From a virus, in IMG/VR virus record IMGVR_UViG_3300031972_002446, positions 62,001 through 126,000 of that record: a stretch of 64,000 nt of DNA; one strand, 5' to 3'. The first letter of the stretch is position 1. Every line of letters starts with the position of its first letter. Shown here one piece after another: positions 6,418-13,029 of this stretch. Below the pieces are notes generated by a model. The model was given only the letters and a program-made list of their open reading frames with translations. It was not told the origin of the DNA and did not search any database. The translations under genes were made by a program, and so were the position numbers.

Positions 6418-6532
6418 TAGTAAGTTTCTCCACAAGTAAATCACAAATCATATCAATAGTAGAAGCATCACTACGACCATCAAGAATAGCCCTAATGTCT
6501 TCCTGCATTTGTTCACACAACTCGTTCATCAT
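6410..6532 (-). CDS. very small helical protein (40 aa)
   Basis: MMNELCEQMQEDIRAILDGR... starts with two ATGs overlapping the TGA of the lipoprotein gene and ends inside the next gene. It is probably a short coiled helix. Position and coupling, not homology, support it. Confidence 0.5.
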   Translation of the reverse strand: MMNELCEQMQEDIRAILDGRSDASTIDMICDLLVEKLTNE

Positions 6533-6699
6533 CTTGTCCAATCTCTAAAGAACTCTACCCTAACTCCAACATTCATTCTACCATTATCGGGCTGACCCGT
6601 CAAGTCTATAGTTTTATTACAGGTAAGTGAACATTTGCTAGTAGTTACACATCCTGTACAACAAATTAAGAGTGAGACCAAACATAGTCGATATACCAT
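6529..6699 (-). CDS. probable small lipoprotein
   Basis: 56 residues. MVYRLCLVSLLICCTGC is a short signal peptide (one Arg, a hydrophobic run) ending in a lipobox-like C-T-G-C, so Cys17 would be lipidated; the -3 residue is Cys rather than the usual Leu. Further Cys at 23 and 27 could pair. A strong AAGGAGGTGG lies before the ATG. It sits in the envelope if made. It overlaps the 3' end of the upstream gene in another frame. Possible roles are superinfection exclusion or lysis. Confidence 0.6.
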   Translation of the reverse strand: MVYRLCLVSLLICCTGCVTTSKCSLTCNKTIDLTGQPDNGRMNVGVRVEFFRDWTR

Positions 6700-6833
6700 T
6701 CCACCACCTCCTTAAGAGTAATATCGTCATCCTCAAGGATTTTCTTTACCTTATTTGTTTCGGCCTCATTCATCACACTTAGCCTCTGGTTCAGGTAGTC
6801 TAAAATTGTTGTTATTTGTTCTTTTTTATCCAA
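6666..6833 (-). CDS. small helical protein, TTG start
   Basis: 55 residues (LDKKEQITTILDYLNQRLSV...), starting at a TTG with GGAG 6 nt upstream; no ATG gives a comparable frame. The sequence has heptad-like Leu/Ile spacing through residues 5-45. It overlaps the lipoprotein gene by 34 bp. It begins 22 nt after the 3' end of tRNA-Arg. Confidence 0.5.
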   Translation of the reverse strand: MDKKEQITTILDYLNQRLSVMNEAETNKVKKILEDDDITLKEVVEWYIDYVWSHS

Positions 6834-6854
6834 AATTTTCTCCAAATAAGTTAA

Positions 6855-6926
6855 TAGCCCCGGCGAGAATCGAACTCACATTTGAGGTTTAGAAGACCAC
6901 TGTTCTATCCGTTGAACTACGGGGCC
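6855..6926 (-). tRNA. tRNA-Arg(UCU)
   Basis: Acceptor GGCCCCG with CGGGGCT, D stem GTTC/GAAC, anticodon loop CTTCTAA (TCT) on a stem with one T-T mismatch, T arm GTGAG-TTCGATT-CTCGC. No encoded CCA. It reads AGA, the main Arg codon in the late genes. Confidence 0.9.
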
Positions 6927-6930
6927 AATA

Positions 6931-6983
6931 ATAAAAGCCAGAGCCGCAGTCTTGGTTATCCCCATTGACGCTGCGGCCCTGAC
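6931..6983 (-). terminator. intrinsic terminator after 6991-7278
   Basis: On the minus strand GTCAGGGCCGCAG pairs with CTGCGGCTCTGGC (one GU pair) across a 21-nt loop, followed by TTTTATTATT. It separates the gene at 6991 from tRNA-Arg. Confidence 0.75.
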
Positions 6984-6990
6984 CCTCTTA

Positions 6991-7278
6991 TTATACTCCC
7001 GGAAGGATAGCATCGCTAGTGTCTTTTGACACTACCAATTCTGACTTGGAAGAGGTAGCCTTGTGAGCATCGCCTGCTTCCTTCACGCCGATACCGAACT
7101 TACGGTTTCGAGCAACCTTCCAACCCTGCTCAGAATATTCCTTAACACCGTCAGCCTTGCACAAAGCAAGAGTGTCTTCAGGTAGTCCGTCAGTAAGTGC
7201 TTGACGAATGGTATCTTCAATAACTTCTGTATCGAGAGTCTCAGAAGCAATCGTCACATTAAAAGAAAAAGCCTTCAT
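6991..7278 (-). CDS. hypothetical protein, 95 residues
   Basis: MKAFSFNVTIASETLDTEVI... looks like a beta strand, then helices and a charged tail. GGAG precedes the ATG. It is less AT-rich than most of the window and sits in a single-gene unit with its own promoter (7342-7369) and terminator. I do not recognise the family. Confidence 0.7.
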   Translation of the reverse strand: MKAFSFNVTIASETLDTEVIEDTIRQALTDGLPEDTLALCKADGVKEYSEQGWKVARNRKFGIGVKEAGDAHKATSSKSELVVSKDTSDAILPGV

Positions 7279-7341
7279 AATAAATTCTCCAAGATAAAAC
7301 CAATTTTAGTAACTTGCACGGTGCTTGTCACTTATGCTATC

Positions 7342-7369
7342 ATTCTATCATATAGTATCGTCTTGTCAA
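7342..7369 (-). promoter_or_regulatory. sigma70-type promoter with GACGATA spacer
   Basis: TTGACA (7364-7369), 16-nt spacer with GACGATA, TAGAAT (7342-7347), 64 nt upstream of the ATG at 7278. Confidence 0.7.
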
Positions 7370-7445
7370 TAGCATAAACTTGAGAAAATAATGGCTTGAA
7401 TGTGATTATATTAAGCAATAACTCTGATATTGAAATTATACGCAA

Positions 7446-7463
7446 AATCCGGCCGGGCTGATT
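7446..7463 (-). terminator. boundary hairpin AATC-N10-GATT
   Basis: A GC-rich palindromic core (CGGCCGGG) flanked by AATC/GATT, between the 3' end of the structured region at 7468-7766 and the promoter at 7342. Confidence 0.4.
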
Positions 7464-7467
7464 TTAC

Positions 7468-7766
7468 ATAAAAAAACCGCCACAGGCTGTTTCCTCAACG
7501 CTCTCAAATAGTCTTGCAACTACCAAGTCTCTAGAGTTGTACCAGCCCGTTAAGCGGCTTATATTATTGGACGGGGAGGACTTCTTTTTCTACCTCCAAC
7601 TTTTCAGGGCATGATATGTCATAGTTCCCTACTTCGCACCGCTAGCCCAAACCTCAAGCACTTGCCCGTTGGTAAGGATTCGCGTACTGTTGTACCCTCA
7701 TGCGGGCCAGCACACTTTCAGTCACCGTCCTATAGCAAGGGTGCTACCCTTACTATATGTTTTGTA
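7468..7766 (-). ncRNA. candidate structured RNA, 3' of the Api92-like gene
   Basis: About 300 nt with no plausible coding frame and clearly higher GC than the region. On the minus strand it contains ATAG-t-AAGGG/CCCTT-g-CTAT, CAAG-TG-CTTG, GGAGG/CCTCC and AGCC-N8-GGCT hairpins, and ends in CAGCCTGTGGCGG followed by TTTTTTT, which can pair with GGGCTG and CCGC upstream as a terminator. No own promoter is visible, so it would be the 3' part of the mRNA of 7767-8682. No known class is recognised. Confidence 0.5.
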
Positions 7767-8282
7767 TTACGTTTCCTCCATAGTATCATAGTATTCGTGC
7801 ATACTGAACTCATCTCTCAAAGACTCTGGAAAATCGTTCCAGTGACCCTCATAAAAATTATCCTCACCATTATGCCATATTCCGGCAAAACTCATCCCTG
7901 GCTCAAAATATGACGCTTGTACATCAAATCCCAAGGCTACCAGCCTCTCATAAAATCCCAGCGGAGGATTCCATGCACTATCGAACGTCATACTAAGTTC
8001 ATTGTCTACCCTAGTTGGCTCCAGACCATATCCATCTTGACACCCAACGTCCCATTTTGTACCCCAATTTGCTAGTCTCCATAGATACCAGTTGTTATTT
8101 GGGTTATCGTCTTTACTCATCGCTTTACCTTCACCCATCATCATGGTTGGATCACCGGGATCTCTTGGAGTAGGGTAGAAAGTCTCGATAGTCCAATCAT
8201 TCCGATAGGCTTTTTCTAACTTGTCTATCATAGACTTGTCTTCGTGTATTACAGTCAATTTATTCATGCACCAGTTAGGCAT
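7767..8282 (-). CDS. Api92/DUF1281-like protein
   Basis: 171 residues. MPNWCMNKLTV at the N-terminus, LANWGTKWDVG in the middle (about 112-122) and MTFDSAWNPPLGFYERL (about 136-152) are the conserved blocks of the DUF1281/Api92 ferredoxin-like-fold family, common in phages and mobile elements and of unknown function. Length fits. GAGAG precedes the ATG, and the start overlaps the stop of 8275-8682 by 8 bp, so the two are one operon. Confidence 0.85.
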   Translation of the reverse strand: MPNWCMNKLTVIHEDKSMIDKLEKAYRNDWTIETFYPTPRDPGDPTMMMGEGKAMSKDDNPNNNWYLWRLANWGTKWDVGCQDGYGLEPTRVDNELSMTFDSAWNPPLGFYERLVALGFDVQASYFEPGMSFAGIWHNGEDNFYEGHWNDFPESLRDEFSMHEYYDTMEET

Positions 8283-8682
8283 AACATCTCTCCTCTACAA
8301 TATGCACTCTGTTACCATCTGTTACCAACATATCAAAGTGATAGTTGTCCCAGTCAAAATCACCATCGTCCTCTTGTCGTCTCCAACTTGGCTCGACTAT
8401 TGGATTATACAACAATCTTTCTAAGTTGTCAATAGGTAAACTGTCTTTTTCTAGTATATCAAAATTCTCACACTCTACCCAACCACAAACATCCTTCTTG
8501 CCTGCCGCATGAACTTTCTTGGCAGCATTTTTCTTATTGATTAGTGTGCAGCCTCTCATCTCAATCTGATACTTTTGTGGATCAATATACGAGAGTGTGC
8601 CATCATATGCCTTGATCTGCCAGTGCATATAGTGCTGACCACGTTGCAAGTGAAACCGTACTTTGTATTCAAAACCAACCAT
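8275..8682 (-). CDS. conserved phage-type hypothetical protein, 135 residues
   Basis: The N-terminal pattern 'KVRFHLQRGQHYMHWQIKA' and central 'AAKKVHAAGKKDVCGWVECENF' look like a protein I recall from several phages without a known role. AAGGAG precedes the ATG. It is the first gene of the operon driven by the promoter at 8701-8729. Confidence 0.65.
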   Translation of the reverse strand: MVGFEYKVRFHLQRGQHYMHWQIKAYDGTLSYIDPQKYQIEMRGCTLINKKNAAKKVHAAGKKDVCGWVECENFDILEKDSLPIDNLERLLYNPIVEPSWRRQEDDGDFDWDNYHFDMLVTDGNRVHIVEERCYA

Positions 8683-8700
8683 AATTGTCTCCTTTCCTCT

Positions 8701-8729
8701 AGTATATCATATCGACATTATTATGTCAA
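8701..8729 (-). promoter_or_regulatory. sigma70-type promoter with GTCGATA spacer
   Basis: TTGACA (8724-8729), 17-nt spacer, TATACT (8701-8706), 19 nt before the ATG at 8682, so the leader is very short. Confidence 0.75.
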
Positions 8730-9035
8730 TACCTTTAGCCAATCTTTCCATATTTGGACATTCCAAGTAGATGGAAACGGAGCACCACGACTAGTATAAG
8801 CATTGTCAGGATATAGTTTATTCCTATCTTTATCTTCAAACCACCTAGCCTGCCTAATGGTAGTACCCATAAATTTAGACATATCTGACAACGTAATTTC
8901 TTCCACACCCATACTAGAAAAATGATCTAGCATCTCTATAATTTTTTGCTTCTTGTTATCACTATTAACTCTTGTTTCTATAGTTTTGTAGGGTATTGGC
9001 ATTACAGAACTATTGGTGTCATACTGAAAATACAT
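8721..9035 (-). CDS. hypothetical protein, 104 residues
   Basis: Start chosen at the ATG at 9035 (MYFQYDTNSSVMPIPYKTIE...) because AAGGAG lies just upstream; the longer frame begins within the promoter. The middle (SSMGVEEITLSDMSKFMGTT then IRQARWFED) looks like a small helix-turn-helix. Its stop overlaps the next promoter's -35 region. Confidence 0.6.
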   Translation of the reverse strand: MYFQYDTNSSVMPIPYKTIETRVNSDNKKQKIIEMLDHFSSMGVEEITLSDMSKFMGTTIRQARWFEDKDRNKLYPDNAYTSRGAPFPSTWNVQIWKDWLKVLT

Positions 9036-9053
9036 AATTATCTCCTTTCCCCT

Positions 9054-9082
9054 AGTATACATTATCGACAGACTATTGTCAA
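9054..9082 (-). promoter_or_regulatory. sigma70-type promoter with GTCGATA spacer
   Basis: TTGACA (9077-9082), 17-nt spacer, TATACT (9054-9059), 18 nt before the ATG at 9035. Repeat copy D ends just upstream. Confidence 0.75.
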
Positions 9083-9092
9083 TACTTTAGTT

Positions 9093-9142
9093 TTTCGCTG
9101 ACTATCACCATCGCCACCAATCCTATAGGATTAGGTAAAACA
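9093..9142 (-). repeat. 50-nt punctuation element, copy D
   Basis: Contains a perfect AATCC-TATA-GGATT hairpin, then GGTGGCGATGG and TGATAGTCAGCGAA. It is the 3' end of the structured RNA at 9093-9459 and lies directly before the promoter at 9054-9082. Confidence 0.65.
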
Positions 9143-9459
9143 AGCTGGCGTCTATACGATGTTGGTCCAATCTTCCCCGGCCTAGCCGGAAGGTATAGAA
9201 CTCCCCCGTTCCCAGTGGAGTACGCTCCTCAGAGGTCACCAGTTGTTTATGTAGTAGGACTTAGGTATTACCCGTACTAGGGCAATTCTTTCCCGTATAC
9301 CTATCAGGTTACCAAGGTGGTATACGCCTTATCCGTCTTAATGTACGGCCATCGCACTAGGGACTTGCACCCTACAAGTATCTCCGAATGTTTGACGATA
9401 AAGCCTTATCGTATCACAATCTTGGGCTTGAATACTTGGGTAACTCTTCCGTGCCATGT
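9093..9459 (-). ncRNA. candidate structured non-coding RNA with its own promoter
   Basis: About 367 nt without a coding frame, GC-richer than the surroundings, starting about 7 nt after the -10 of the promoter at 9466-9493. Minus-strand hairpins include ACGATAA-N4-TTATCGT (9395-9412), CGTATACC paired with GGTATACG, GGAG-CGTA-CTCC, GAAC-N6-GTTC and CTTCCGGC paired with GCCGGGGAAG. Its first 107 nt (9351-9457) close with ATGGCAC/GTGCGAT (6 of 7 pairs) next to a T-arm-like TAGGG-TGCAAGT-CCCTA. It ends with repeat copy D. No known family recognised. Confidence 0.6.
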
Positions 9460-9465
9460 ATTGTA

Positions 9466-9493
9466 AGTATACTATATTTATCGTCATTGTCAA
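9466..9493 (-). promoter_or_regulatory. sigma70-type promoter with GACGATA spacer, drives ncRNA
   Basis: TTGACA (9488-9493), 16-nt spacer, TATACT (9466-9471). No open frame follows for more than 400 nt, so this promoter serves the candidate RNA. Confidence 0.75.
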
Positions 9494-9527
9494 TAGTATT
9501 CTTTAGAATAATACAAAAATAATTATG

Positions 9528-9540
9528 GCACAGTCCGTGC
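9528..9540 (-). terminator. boundary hairpin GCAC-N5-GTGC
   Basis: A 4-bp GC-rich stem next to GGCC, just after the gene at 9566, followed on the minus strand by ATAATTATTTTTG and the promoter at 9466. Member of the boundary-hairpin family. Confidence 0.45.
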
Positions 9541-9565
9541 GGCCTGGTTTTGTGTTTTTTTTACA

Positions 9566-9793
9566 TCAGACCGGATACCCTTCTTTTCTTAGAATATCTT
9601 TGGTGGGAACAACGAAAGTGAGTTGGTCGGCGTTTGTATAATCTCTCATTCCACGCTGGTCAATATACATATATTCGTCTAATACATCATGTTCATTCAT
9701 TTCGTGTATAACTGTTCTACAGGCGTCATAGGGTTGTTGACTTGTTGAATAAATTAATTGTAGTGTTCCGGTCGAAATATAATACTTACTCAT
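9566..9793 (-). CDS. conserved phage-type hypothetical protein, 75 residues
   Basis: MSKYYISTGTLQLIYSTSQQ opens a beta-rich fold; the end reads DQRGMRDYTNADQLTFVVPT. I recall similar short proteins (YYISTG...L, then DERG) from other phages, of unknown role. It starts in a 4-bp ATGA overlap with the Gp88-like gene, so the two are co-translated. Confidence 0.65.
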   Translation of the reverse strand: MSKYYISTGTLQLIYSTSQQPYDACRTVIHEMNEHDVLDEYMYIDQRGMRDYTNADQLTFVVPTKDILRKEGYPV

Positions 9794-10566
9794 GCTGCTA
9801 CCTCCTCTTTTTTTAGAATTTTTAGTGCGTTTGCTGCTTCGCTACCCTTGGGCTGGACTCCATGAATTAGTAGGGCAAAATCCTGATTTGCTTTGGTTGG
9901 ATCGCAGGCATGGCTGTCGTCATTATCAATCTCCAAACCTAAATCGGCGGCTTCTTGTTTTGAGAATACTACCTTTGCAGATCGTAAACCGTGTTCTGCG
10001 ATTAGATGATCATCACGACCACCGTACGATGCAGTCAGAACCAGATTAGTCGGTACAAGGTCACGACTACGAACCCAATAGGTCAGAGACTTTGTGTAGG
10101 CGTAAAATAAAACATCGGGGTTACGCTCTGCGACTTTGATCCATGCCATGAAATACTTGTGACTAAACATATCACCAGACACATGAATACGAATGATTCG
10201 AGCATCCTTGGGTAACGCTGCACACAATCCGTCTGCCATAGCGTCACTTGTCTCCAGACTATGTATAGCGTCGTGATTGCGTTTGCGACTTTTGTAGGTG
10301 TTGGTGAATAATACTTCTTGACTAGCAGAGAAGCAACGGAATTTGGTATGAGGGCCGTCCTTGATTCTGCGACTACCGTCTGCCTGCTCTTCGGCTTGAG
10401 ACTTGCAGTTATAGGCGAAAGGACAGTCTACTCCCGATAATATATCGAAAGAATAAACTTTGGCAGTAGACCGTCCTATCTTATGACCCAACCACCGCTT
10501 GAGCACAGTTGTTGCGAGTTTGTATAGTTTCTTGAGTTTTGTATTCGCTGTTGAGAATTTTAGCAT
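9790..10566 (-). CDS. Gp88-like phage protein
   Basis: 258 residues. The opening LKFSTANTKLKKL, the Cys motif DCPFAYNCKSQ (Cys48, Cys54), Cys78 in FRCFSASQE, and the block ARIIRIHVSGDMFSHKYFMAW are typical of the 'gene product 88' family of actinobacteriophages and others. The family's role is unknown; the clustered Cys suggest a metal or Fe-S site. AGGAG precedes the ATG, and the promoter at 10594-10621 lies 28 nt upstream. Confidence 0.8.
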   Translation of the reverse strand: MLKFSTANTKLKKLYKLATTVLKRWLGHKIGRSTAKVYSFDILSGVDCPFAYNCKSQAEEQADGSRRIKDGPHTKFRCFSASQEVLFTNTYKSRKRNHDAIHSLETSDAMADGLCAALPKDARIIRIHVSGDMFSHKYFMAWIKVAERNPDVLFYAYTKSLTYWVRSRDLVPTNLVLTASYGGRDDHLIAEHGLRSAKVVFSKQEAADLGLEIDNDDSHACDPTKANQDFALLIHGVQPKGSEAANALKILKKEEVAA

Positions 10567-10593
10567 GTCGTTGTCTCCTGTGGTTATCTCTCA

Positions 10594-10621
10594 AGTATAT
10601 CATAGTATCGTCTGGTGTCAA
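10594..10621 (-). promoter_or_regulatory. sigma70-type promoter with GACGATA spacer
   Basis: TTGACA (10616-10621), 16-nt spacer, TATACT (10594-10599), directly upstream of the Gp88-like gene. Confidence 0.8.
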
Positions 10622-10655
10622 CTAAAAACTATAGAAAAAATAAAAATAATTTTTG

Positions 10656-10668
10656 GCATATCGCGTGC
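10656..10668 (-). terminator. boundary hairpin GCAT-N5-GTGC
   Basis: Lies in TTTTTGGCATATCGCGTGCG, a 20-nt stretch repeated exactly at about 11595-11614. A T-rich run follows on the minus strand before the promoter at 10594. Confidence 0.45.
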
Positions 10669-10696
10669 GGGCTGAAATTTAATATTTTTGTGTTGA

Positions 10697-10750
10697 TTCC
10701 GGCCTGCTCCTAAATCATTGCAGAGCAACAACTTAGGGCAGGTACCGGAA
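10697..10750 (-). terminator. long stable hairpin after 10770-11153
   Basis: TTCCGG/CCGGAA closes the stem and CCTGC-t-CCTAA pairs with TTAGG-g-GCAGG, leaving an 18-nt loop. It lies 20 nt after the stop codon. There is no U-run directly after it, so it may stabilise the mRNA end, with termination at the next hairpin. Confidence 0.55.
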
Positions 10751-10769
10751 CACACCACGAAGAGAGTCG

Positions 10770-11153
10770 TTATGCTACTGCCCAGCCAAACAATGGCTTC
10801 CGGCAATTCTTTACACGCTCACAGTAGAACTGTCTAATAGCACCATCATGAGTTTCACATGTTACAATGTGATGAGTACGCTTGAAGTCTGGATCGTTCC
10901 TACGATAAGTAGAAGATCGATTCATCTTCTCGATAGCACTGTTAGAAAACTTATGAGGCTCTTCGACAACCTTAGCCAATACTCGCTTAGGATCACCATG
11001 CAGTGGCTGCATGTATTCAAAGTTATAAACTTCACCGACCTTAGCATCGCAGAGACTAGCCTGACGACCACCGTAAACAGAGTAAACTCCGAACAAAACA
11101 AGTGCTACAGCGATTCCACCAATGACACTTGCCATCAAAATCAAATTATCCAT
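10770..11153 (-). CDS. membrane-anchored hypothetical protein, 127 residues
   Basis: Residues 4-27 (LILMASVIGGIAVALVLFGV) form one transmembrane helix. The soluble part starts with QASLCDAKVGEVYNFEYMQ and has a beta-rich pattern with four or five Cys. GGAGG precedes the ATG. It probably sits in the inner membrane with the C-terminal domain on one side; orientation is not clear. Single-gene unit. Confidence 0.7.
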   Translation of the reverse strand: MDNLILMASVIGGIAVALVLFGVYSVYGGRQASLCDAKVGEVYNFEYMQPLHGDPKRVLAKVVEEPHKFSNSAIEKMNRSSTYRRNDPDFKRTHHIVTCETHDGAIRQFYCERVKNCRKPLFGWAVA

Positions 11154-11188
11154 TTTTTTTCCTCCAAAGTGTGAAAAAACCTAAAACC

Positions 11189-11217
11189 ATTTTACCATAT
11201 GCTCAACACCATGTCAA
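11189..11217 (-). promoter_or_regulatory. sigma70-type promoter TTGACA-N17-TAAAAT
   Basis: The -35 (11212-11217) overlaps the end of the upstream gene; the -10 is at 11189-11194. This copy lacks nCGATA. It serves the membrane protein at 10770-11153. Confidence 0.65.
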
Positions 11218-11516
11218 GCATAAACTCTCATACCTTCCTGAAAAGGTGTTCCGTGACTAGTGAACCATTCCCAATTTTTCTGGAATACGGACACTGGACT
11301 ATATTTGTTGATTCGTTTTTTTGTGGTTGGACTTTTCCATCCACCATGCCTCAGTGTAGCAGAATCATCATCATGAATCACTACAATATCTGTACTGAAA
11401 TGTTGAATCGCTACGCTACCACTCGGTAAAATTCTTGCTGTAGTATTGTTTCCCACCTTGCGTTGCATTCTGTTATTCTTGCCCAAAACTAATTGTGTTG
11501 CTTCTGCGTGTGTCAT
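11214..11516 (-). CDS. conserved phage-type hypothetical protein, 100 residues
   Basis: The order SVAIQHFSTDIVVIH, then ATLRHGGWKSPTTKKRINKY and FQKNWEW, matches a small beta-sandwich-like phage protein I have seen often (pattern GGW-x-(S/T)-x-TTK-x-RIN) with no known role. AAGGAG precedes the ATG. It is a single-gene unit driven by the promoter at 11548-11575. Confidence 0.75.
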   Translation of the reverse strand: MTHAEATQLVLGKNNRMQRKVGNNTTARILPSGSVAIQHFSTDIVVIHDDDSATLRHGGWKSPTTKKRINKYSPVSVFQKNWEWFTSHGTPFQEGMRVYA

Positions 11517-11547
11517 AAGTATTTTCTCCTTACTTGTTATATCGTCA

Positions 11548-11575
11548 ATTATACAGGCTCAACTTTAGTTGTCAA
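11548..11575 (-). promoter_or_regulatory. sigma70 promoter TTGACA-N16-TATAAT, GACGATA after -10
   Basis: The -35 is at 11570-11575 and the -10 at 11548-11553. The GACGATA motif lies directly downstream of the -10 (11541-11547), not in the spacer. A near copy of the whole site, including ACTAAAGTTG in the spacer and ATATAACAA after it, is at 14318-14346. Confidence 0.8.
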
Positions 11576-11600
11576 TACAAAAAAAAGAAAATAATTTTTG

Positions 11601-11613
11601 GCATATCGCGTGC
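11601..11613 (-). terminator. boundary hairpin GCAT-N5-GTGC
   Basis: Same 20-nt sequence as the hairpin at 10656. It follows the stop of 11631-12014 and precedes the T-rich run and promoter at 11548. Confidence 0.45.
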
Positions 11614-11630
11614 GGGCTGGTTTGATGATT

Positions 11631-12014
11631 TTATGGATCAATTGGTGATGGTCTCGTAACATCAAATGGTTCGTGTGGATTATAAGCAGTCATATATTTT
11701 AACCATCCTGCTGTTAATAAATCGTACTTGTATTTCAAAGACCATATATTATTGCTATCATCTATTTCTGTGAGACTCTTTGCTAAATCATCATCGCCCA
11801 CATGCGTGATTAAACAATAGTCTTTTATATACCAATAAAATACAATAGTCTCATCTTTTGCAAATGCTGGTAGATAACGCTCCATATTTTCTCTATGTAG
11901 ATCATACAGATCATAAACCATTATAACATCACTATAACTATCCACACATAGATCTTTTATATCTTCAGTATAAGGCCCGAAAGTCATACATAAAGACAAT
12001 ACTAAATTTATCAT
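11631..12014 (-). CDS. hypothetical protein, 127 residues
   Basis: MINLVLSLCMTFGPYTEDIK... The first 12 residues are hydrophobic but too short to be sure of a signal peptide. The remainder is rich in Tyr, Trp and Asp. AAAGGAAA precedes the ATG. It follows the gene at 12030 by 15 nt and is probably in its operon. Family unknown. Confidence 0.6.
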   Translation of the reverse strand: MINLVLSLCMTFGPYTEDIKDLCVDSYSDVIMVYDLYDLHRENMERYLPAFAKDETIVFYWYIKDYCLITHVGDDDLAKSLTEIDDSNNIWSLKYKYDLLTAGWLKYMTAYNPHEPFDVTRPSPIDP

Positions 12015-12029
12015 TTTACTTTCCTTTTT

Positions 12030-12623
12030 CTAAATAGATAGCACAACCTGATCATCCTGCATTAAATTACGTTCTAGCATCCTATCTAAAATTGTATCCA
12101 TTAATCTACCATAATCATATGTTGCCTCTTCTGGAAAGTCAATACCCTCTGATGGATTAACAATAAAATCTAACTTTTCATGTGGAATAGATGCTGTAAT
12201 CTTATCGCCGCTATGCTCAAAATACTGATAAATATTTTCATAACTACCTACAGCAATCGAATATGGTGCAGAAGTTTGGGTGAGTATGATATAATCAAAC
12301 ATTTTTTCCATAGTGTAGTTTTTACCTAATTTGTTAGCAATCGTTATAGCATTGGTTTTACCAGTACGTTTCTGAAACATTTTTTGCTGAGATTTACCAG
12401 ATACTCGCTGTTTACAAAAAGTCCAATCATATCCGACCTCATCTACATATTCCAGATACGGAAAGACTTTTGAATATTTTTTATCAATCAGTTTAGCCTT
12501 CATAAATCTGTGACCAGAATCATTTAAGCTGGCTCCGATATTGTGGCACTGTTTGAGTAATTCATGACAGCTATTAGGGCTATTAGTTAAATAAGCTGAG
12601 AGTAAGTTGCTTACAGTTTTCAT
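12030..12623 (-). CDS. hypothetical protein, 197 residues
   Basis: MKTVSNLLSAYLTNSPNSCH... Mixed alpha/beta with a Lys/Gln-rich middle (VSGKSQQKMFQKRTGKTNA) and an acidic C-terminus. I see no known motif. AAGGA precedes the ATG, and a promoter at 12648-12676 starts this two-gene operon. Confidence 0.65.
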   Translation of the reverse strand: MKTVSNLLSAYLTNSPNSCHELLKQCHNIGASLNDSGHRFMKAKLIDKKYSKVFPYLEYVDEVGYDWTFCKQRVSGKSQQKMFQKRTGKTNAITIANKLGKNYTMEKMFDYIILTQTSAPYSIAVGSYENIYQYFEHSGDKITASIPHEKLDFIVNPSEGIDFPEEATYDYGRLMDTILDRMLERNLMQDDQVVLSI

Positions 12624-12647
12624 AGTGTTGTCCTTTCGTGTACTACC

Positions 12648-12676
12648 ATCCTACCATAATATTATCGGCTTGTCAA
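12648..12676 (-). promoter_or_regulatory. sigma70-type promoter with GCCGATA spacer
   Basis: TTGACA (12671-12676), 17-nt spacer, TAGGAT (12648-12653), 25 nt before the ATG at 12623. A CCCGGCCGGG palindrome (12699-12708) lies upstream. Confidence 0.7.
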
Positions 12677-12714
12677 GCTAAAAACTTTAGATAATCAGCC
12701 CGGCCGGGTTTGGT

Positions 12715-12770
12715 AGAAAAAACCGCCTCGCCCCATGAAACAATATCAGGATAGGTCTTACAGGCGGTTT
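12715..12770 (-). terminator. intrinsic terminator after the 12817-13426 operon
   Basis: AACCGCCT pairs with AGGCGGTT across a 33-nt loop, with TTTTTT on the minus-strand exit side and TTTGTTTTTG on the other, so it could work in both directions. Confidence 0.7.
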
Positions 12771-12816
12771 GTTTTTGTTCTACTGATTATCAGTGGTTAC
12801 ATTGAACTGAGCAATT

Positions 12817-13029
12817 TCACCTTTTCCTTCCTGTAGCGACACGATAAGCATCGACATAACTCCCAAAACCATCGCTACTATCATTATCTTTATCGCTTTC
12901 CTTTGCTTCTCGTTCATATTCGCTCTCCTTAGCGTCTAACATATCTCTGAGATACCAGCACAACAACGTGCCGCATACATATCCTATCGTCAAACTAGCA
13001 GGGTCAAGTTGAATCATGTTTATTATCAT
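12817..13029 (-). CDS. small membrane-anchored hypothetical protein
   Basis: Up to 70 residues; a second ATG 4 codons in has better AGGA spacing, so the N-terminus is uncertain. Residues about 12-28 (LTIGYVCGTLLCWYL) are hydrophobic, followed by a charged tail. Its start overlaps the stop of the upstream gene. Last gene of a three-gene coupled operon. Confidence 0.55.
   Translation of the reverse strand: MIINMIQLDPASLTIGYVCGTLLCWYLRDMLDAKESEYEREAKESDKDNDSSDGFGSYVDAYRVATGRKR

Noticed and set aside
6529-6833. Rz/Rz1 spanin pair
   Set aside because: The upstream overlapping protein has no transmembrane anchor and the lipoprotein is not Pro-rich; the location is also outside a lysis cassette.
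7611-7913. Plus-strand frame of 100 codons across the structured region
   Set aside because: It runs antisense to the Api92-like gene, has no ribosome site, and its composition (many Pro, Ser, His, Cys) is that of a non-coding strand.
9351-9457. Calling the 5' domain of the ncRNA a type II tRNA or tmRNA
   Set aside because: The T-arm-like hairpin and end stem fit, but the loop is TGCAAGT rather than TTCRANY, no D or anticodon arm forms, and no tag-peptide frame or CCA was seen.
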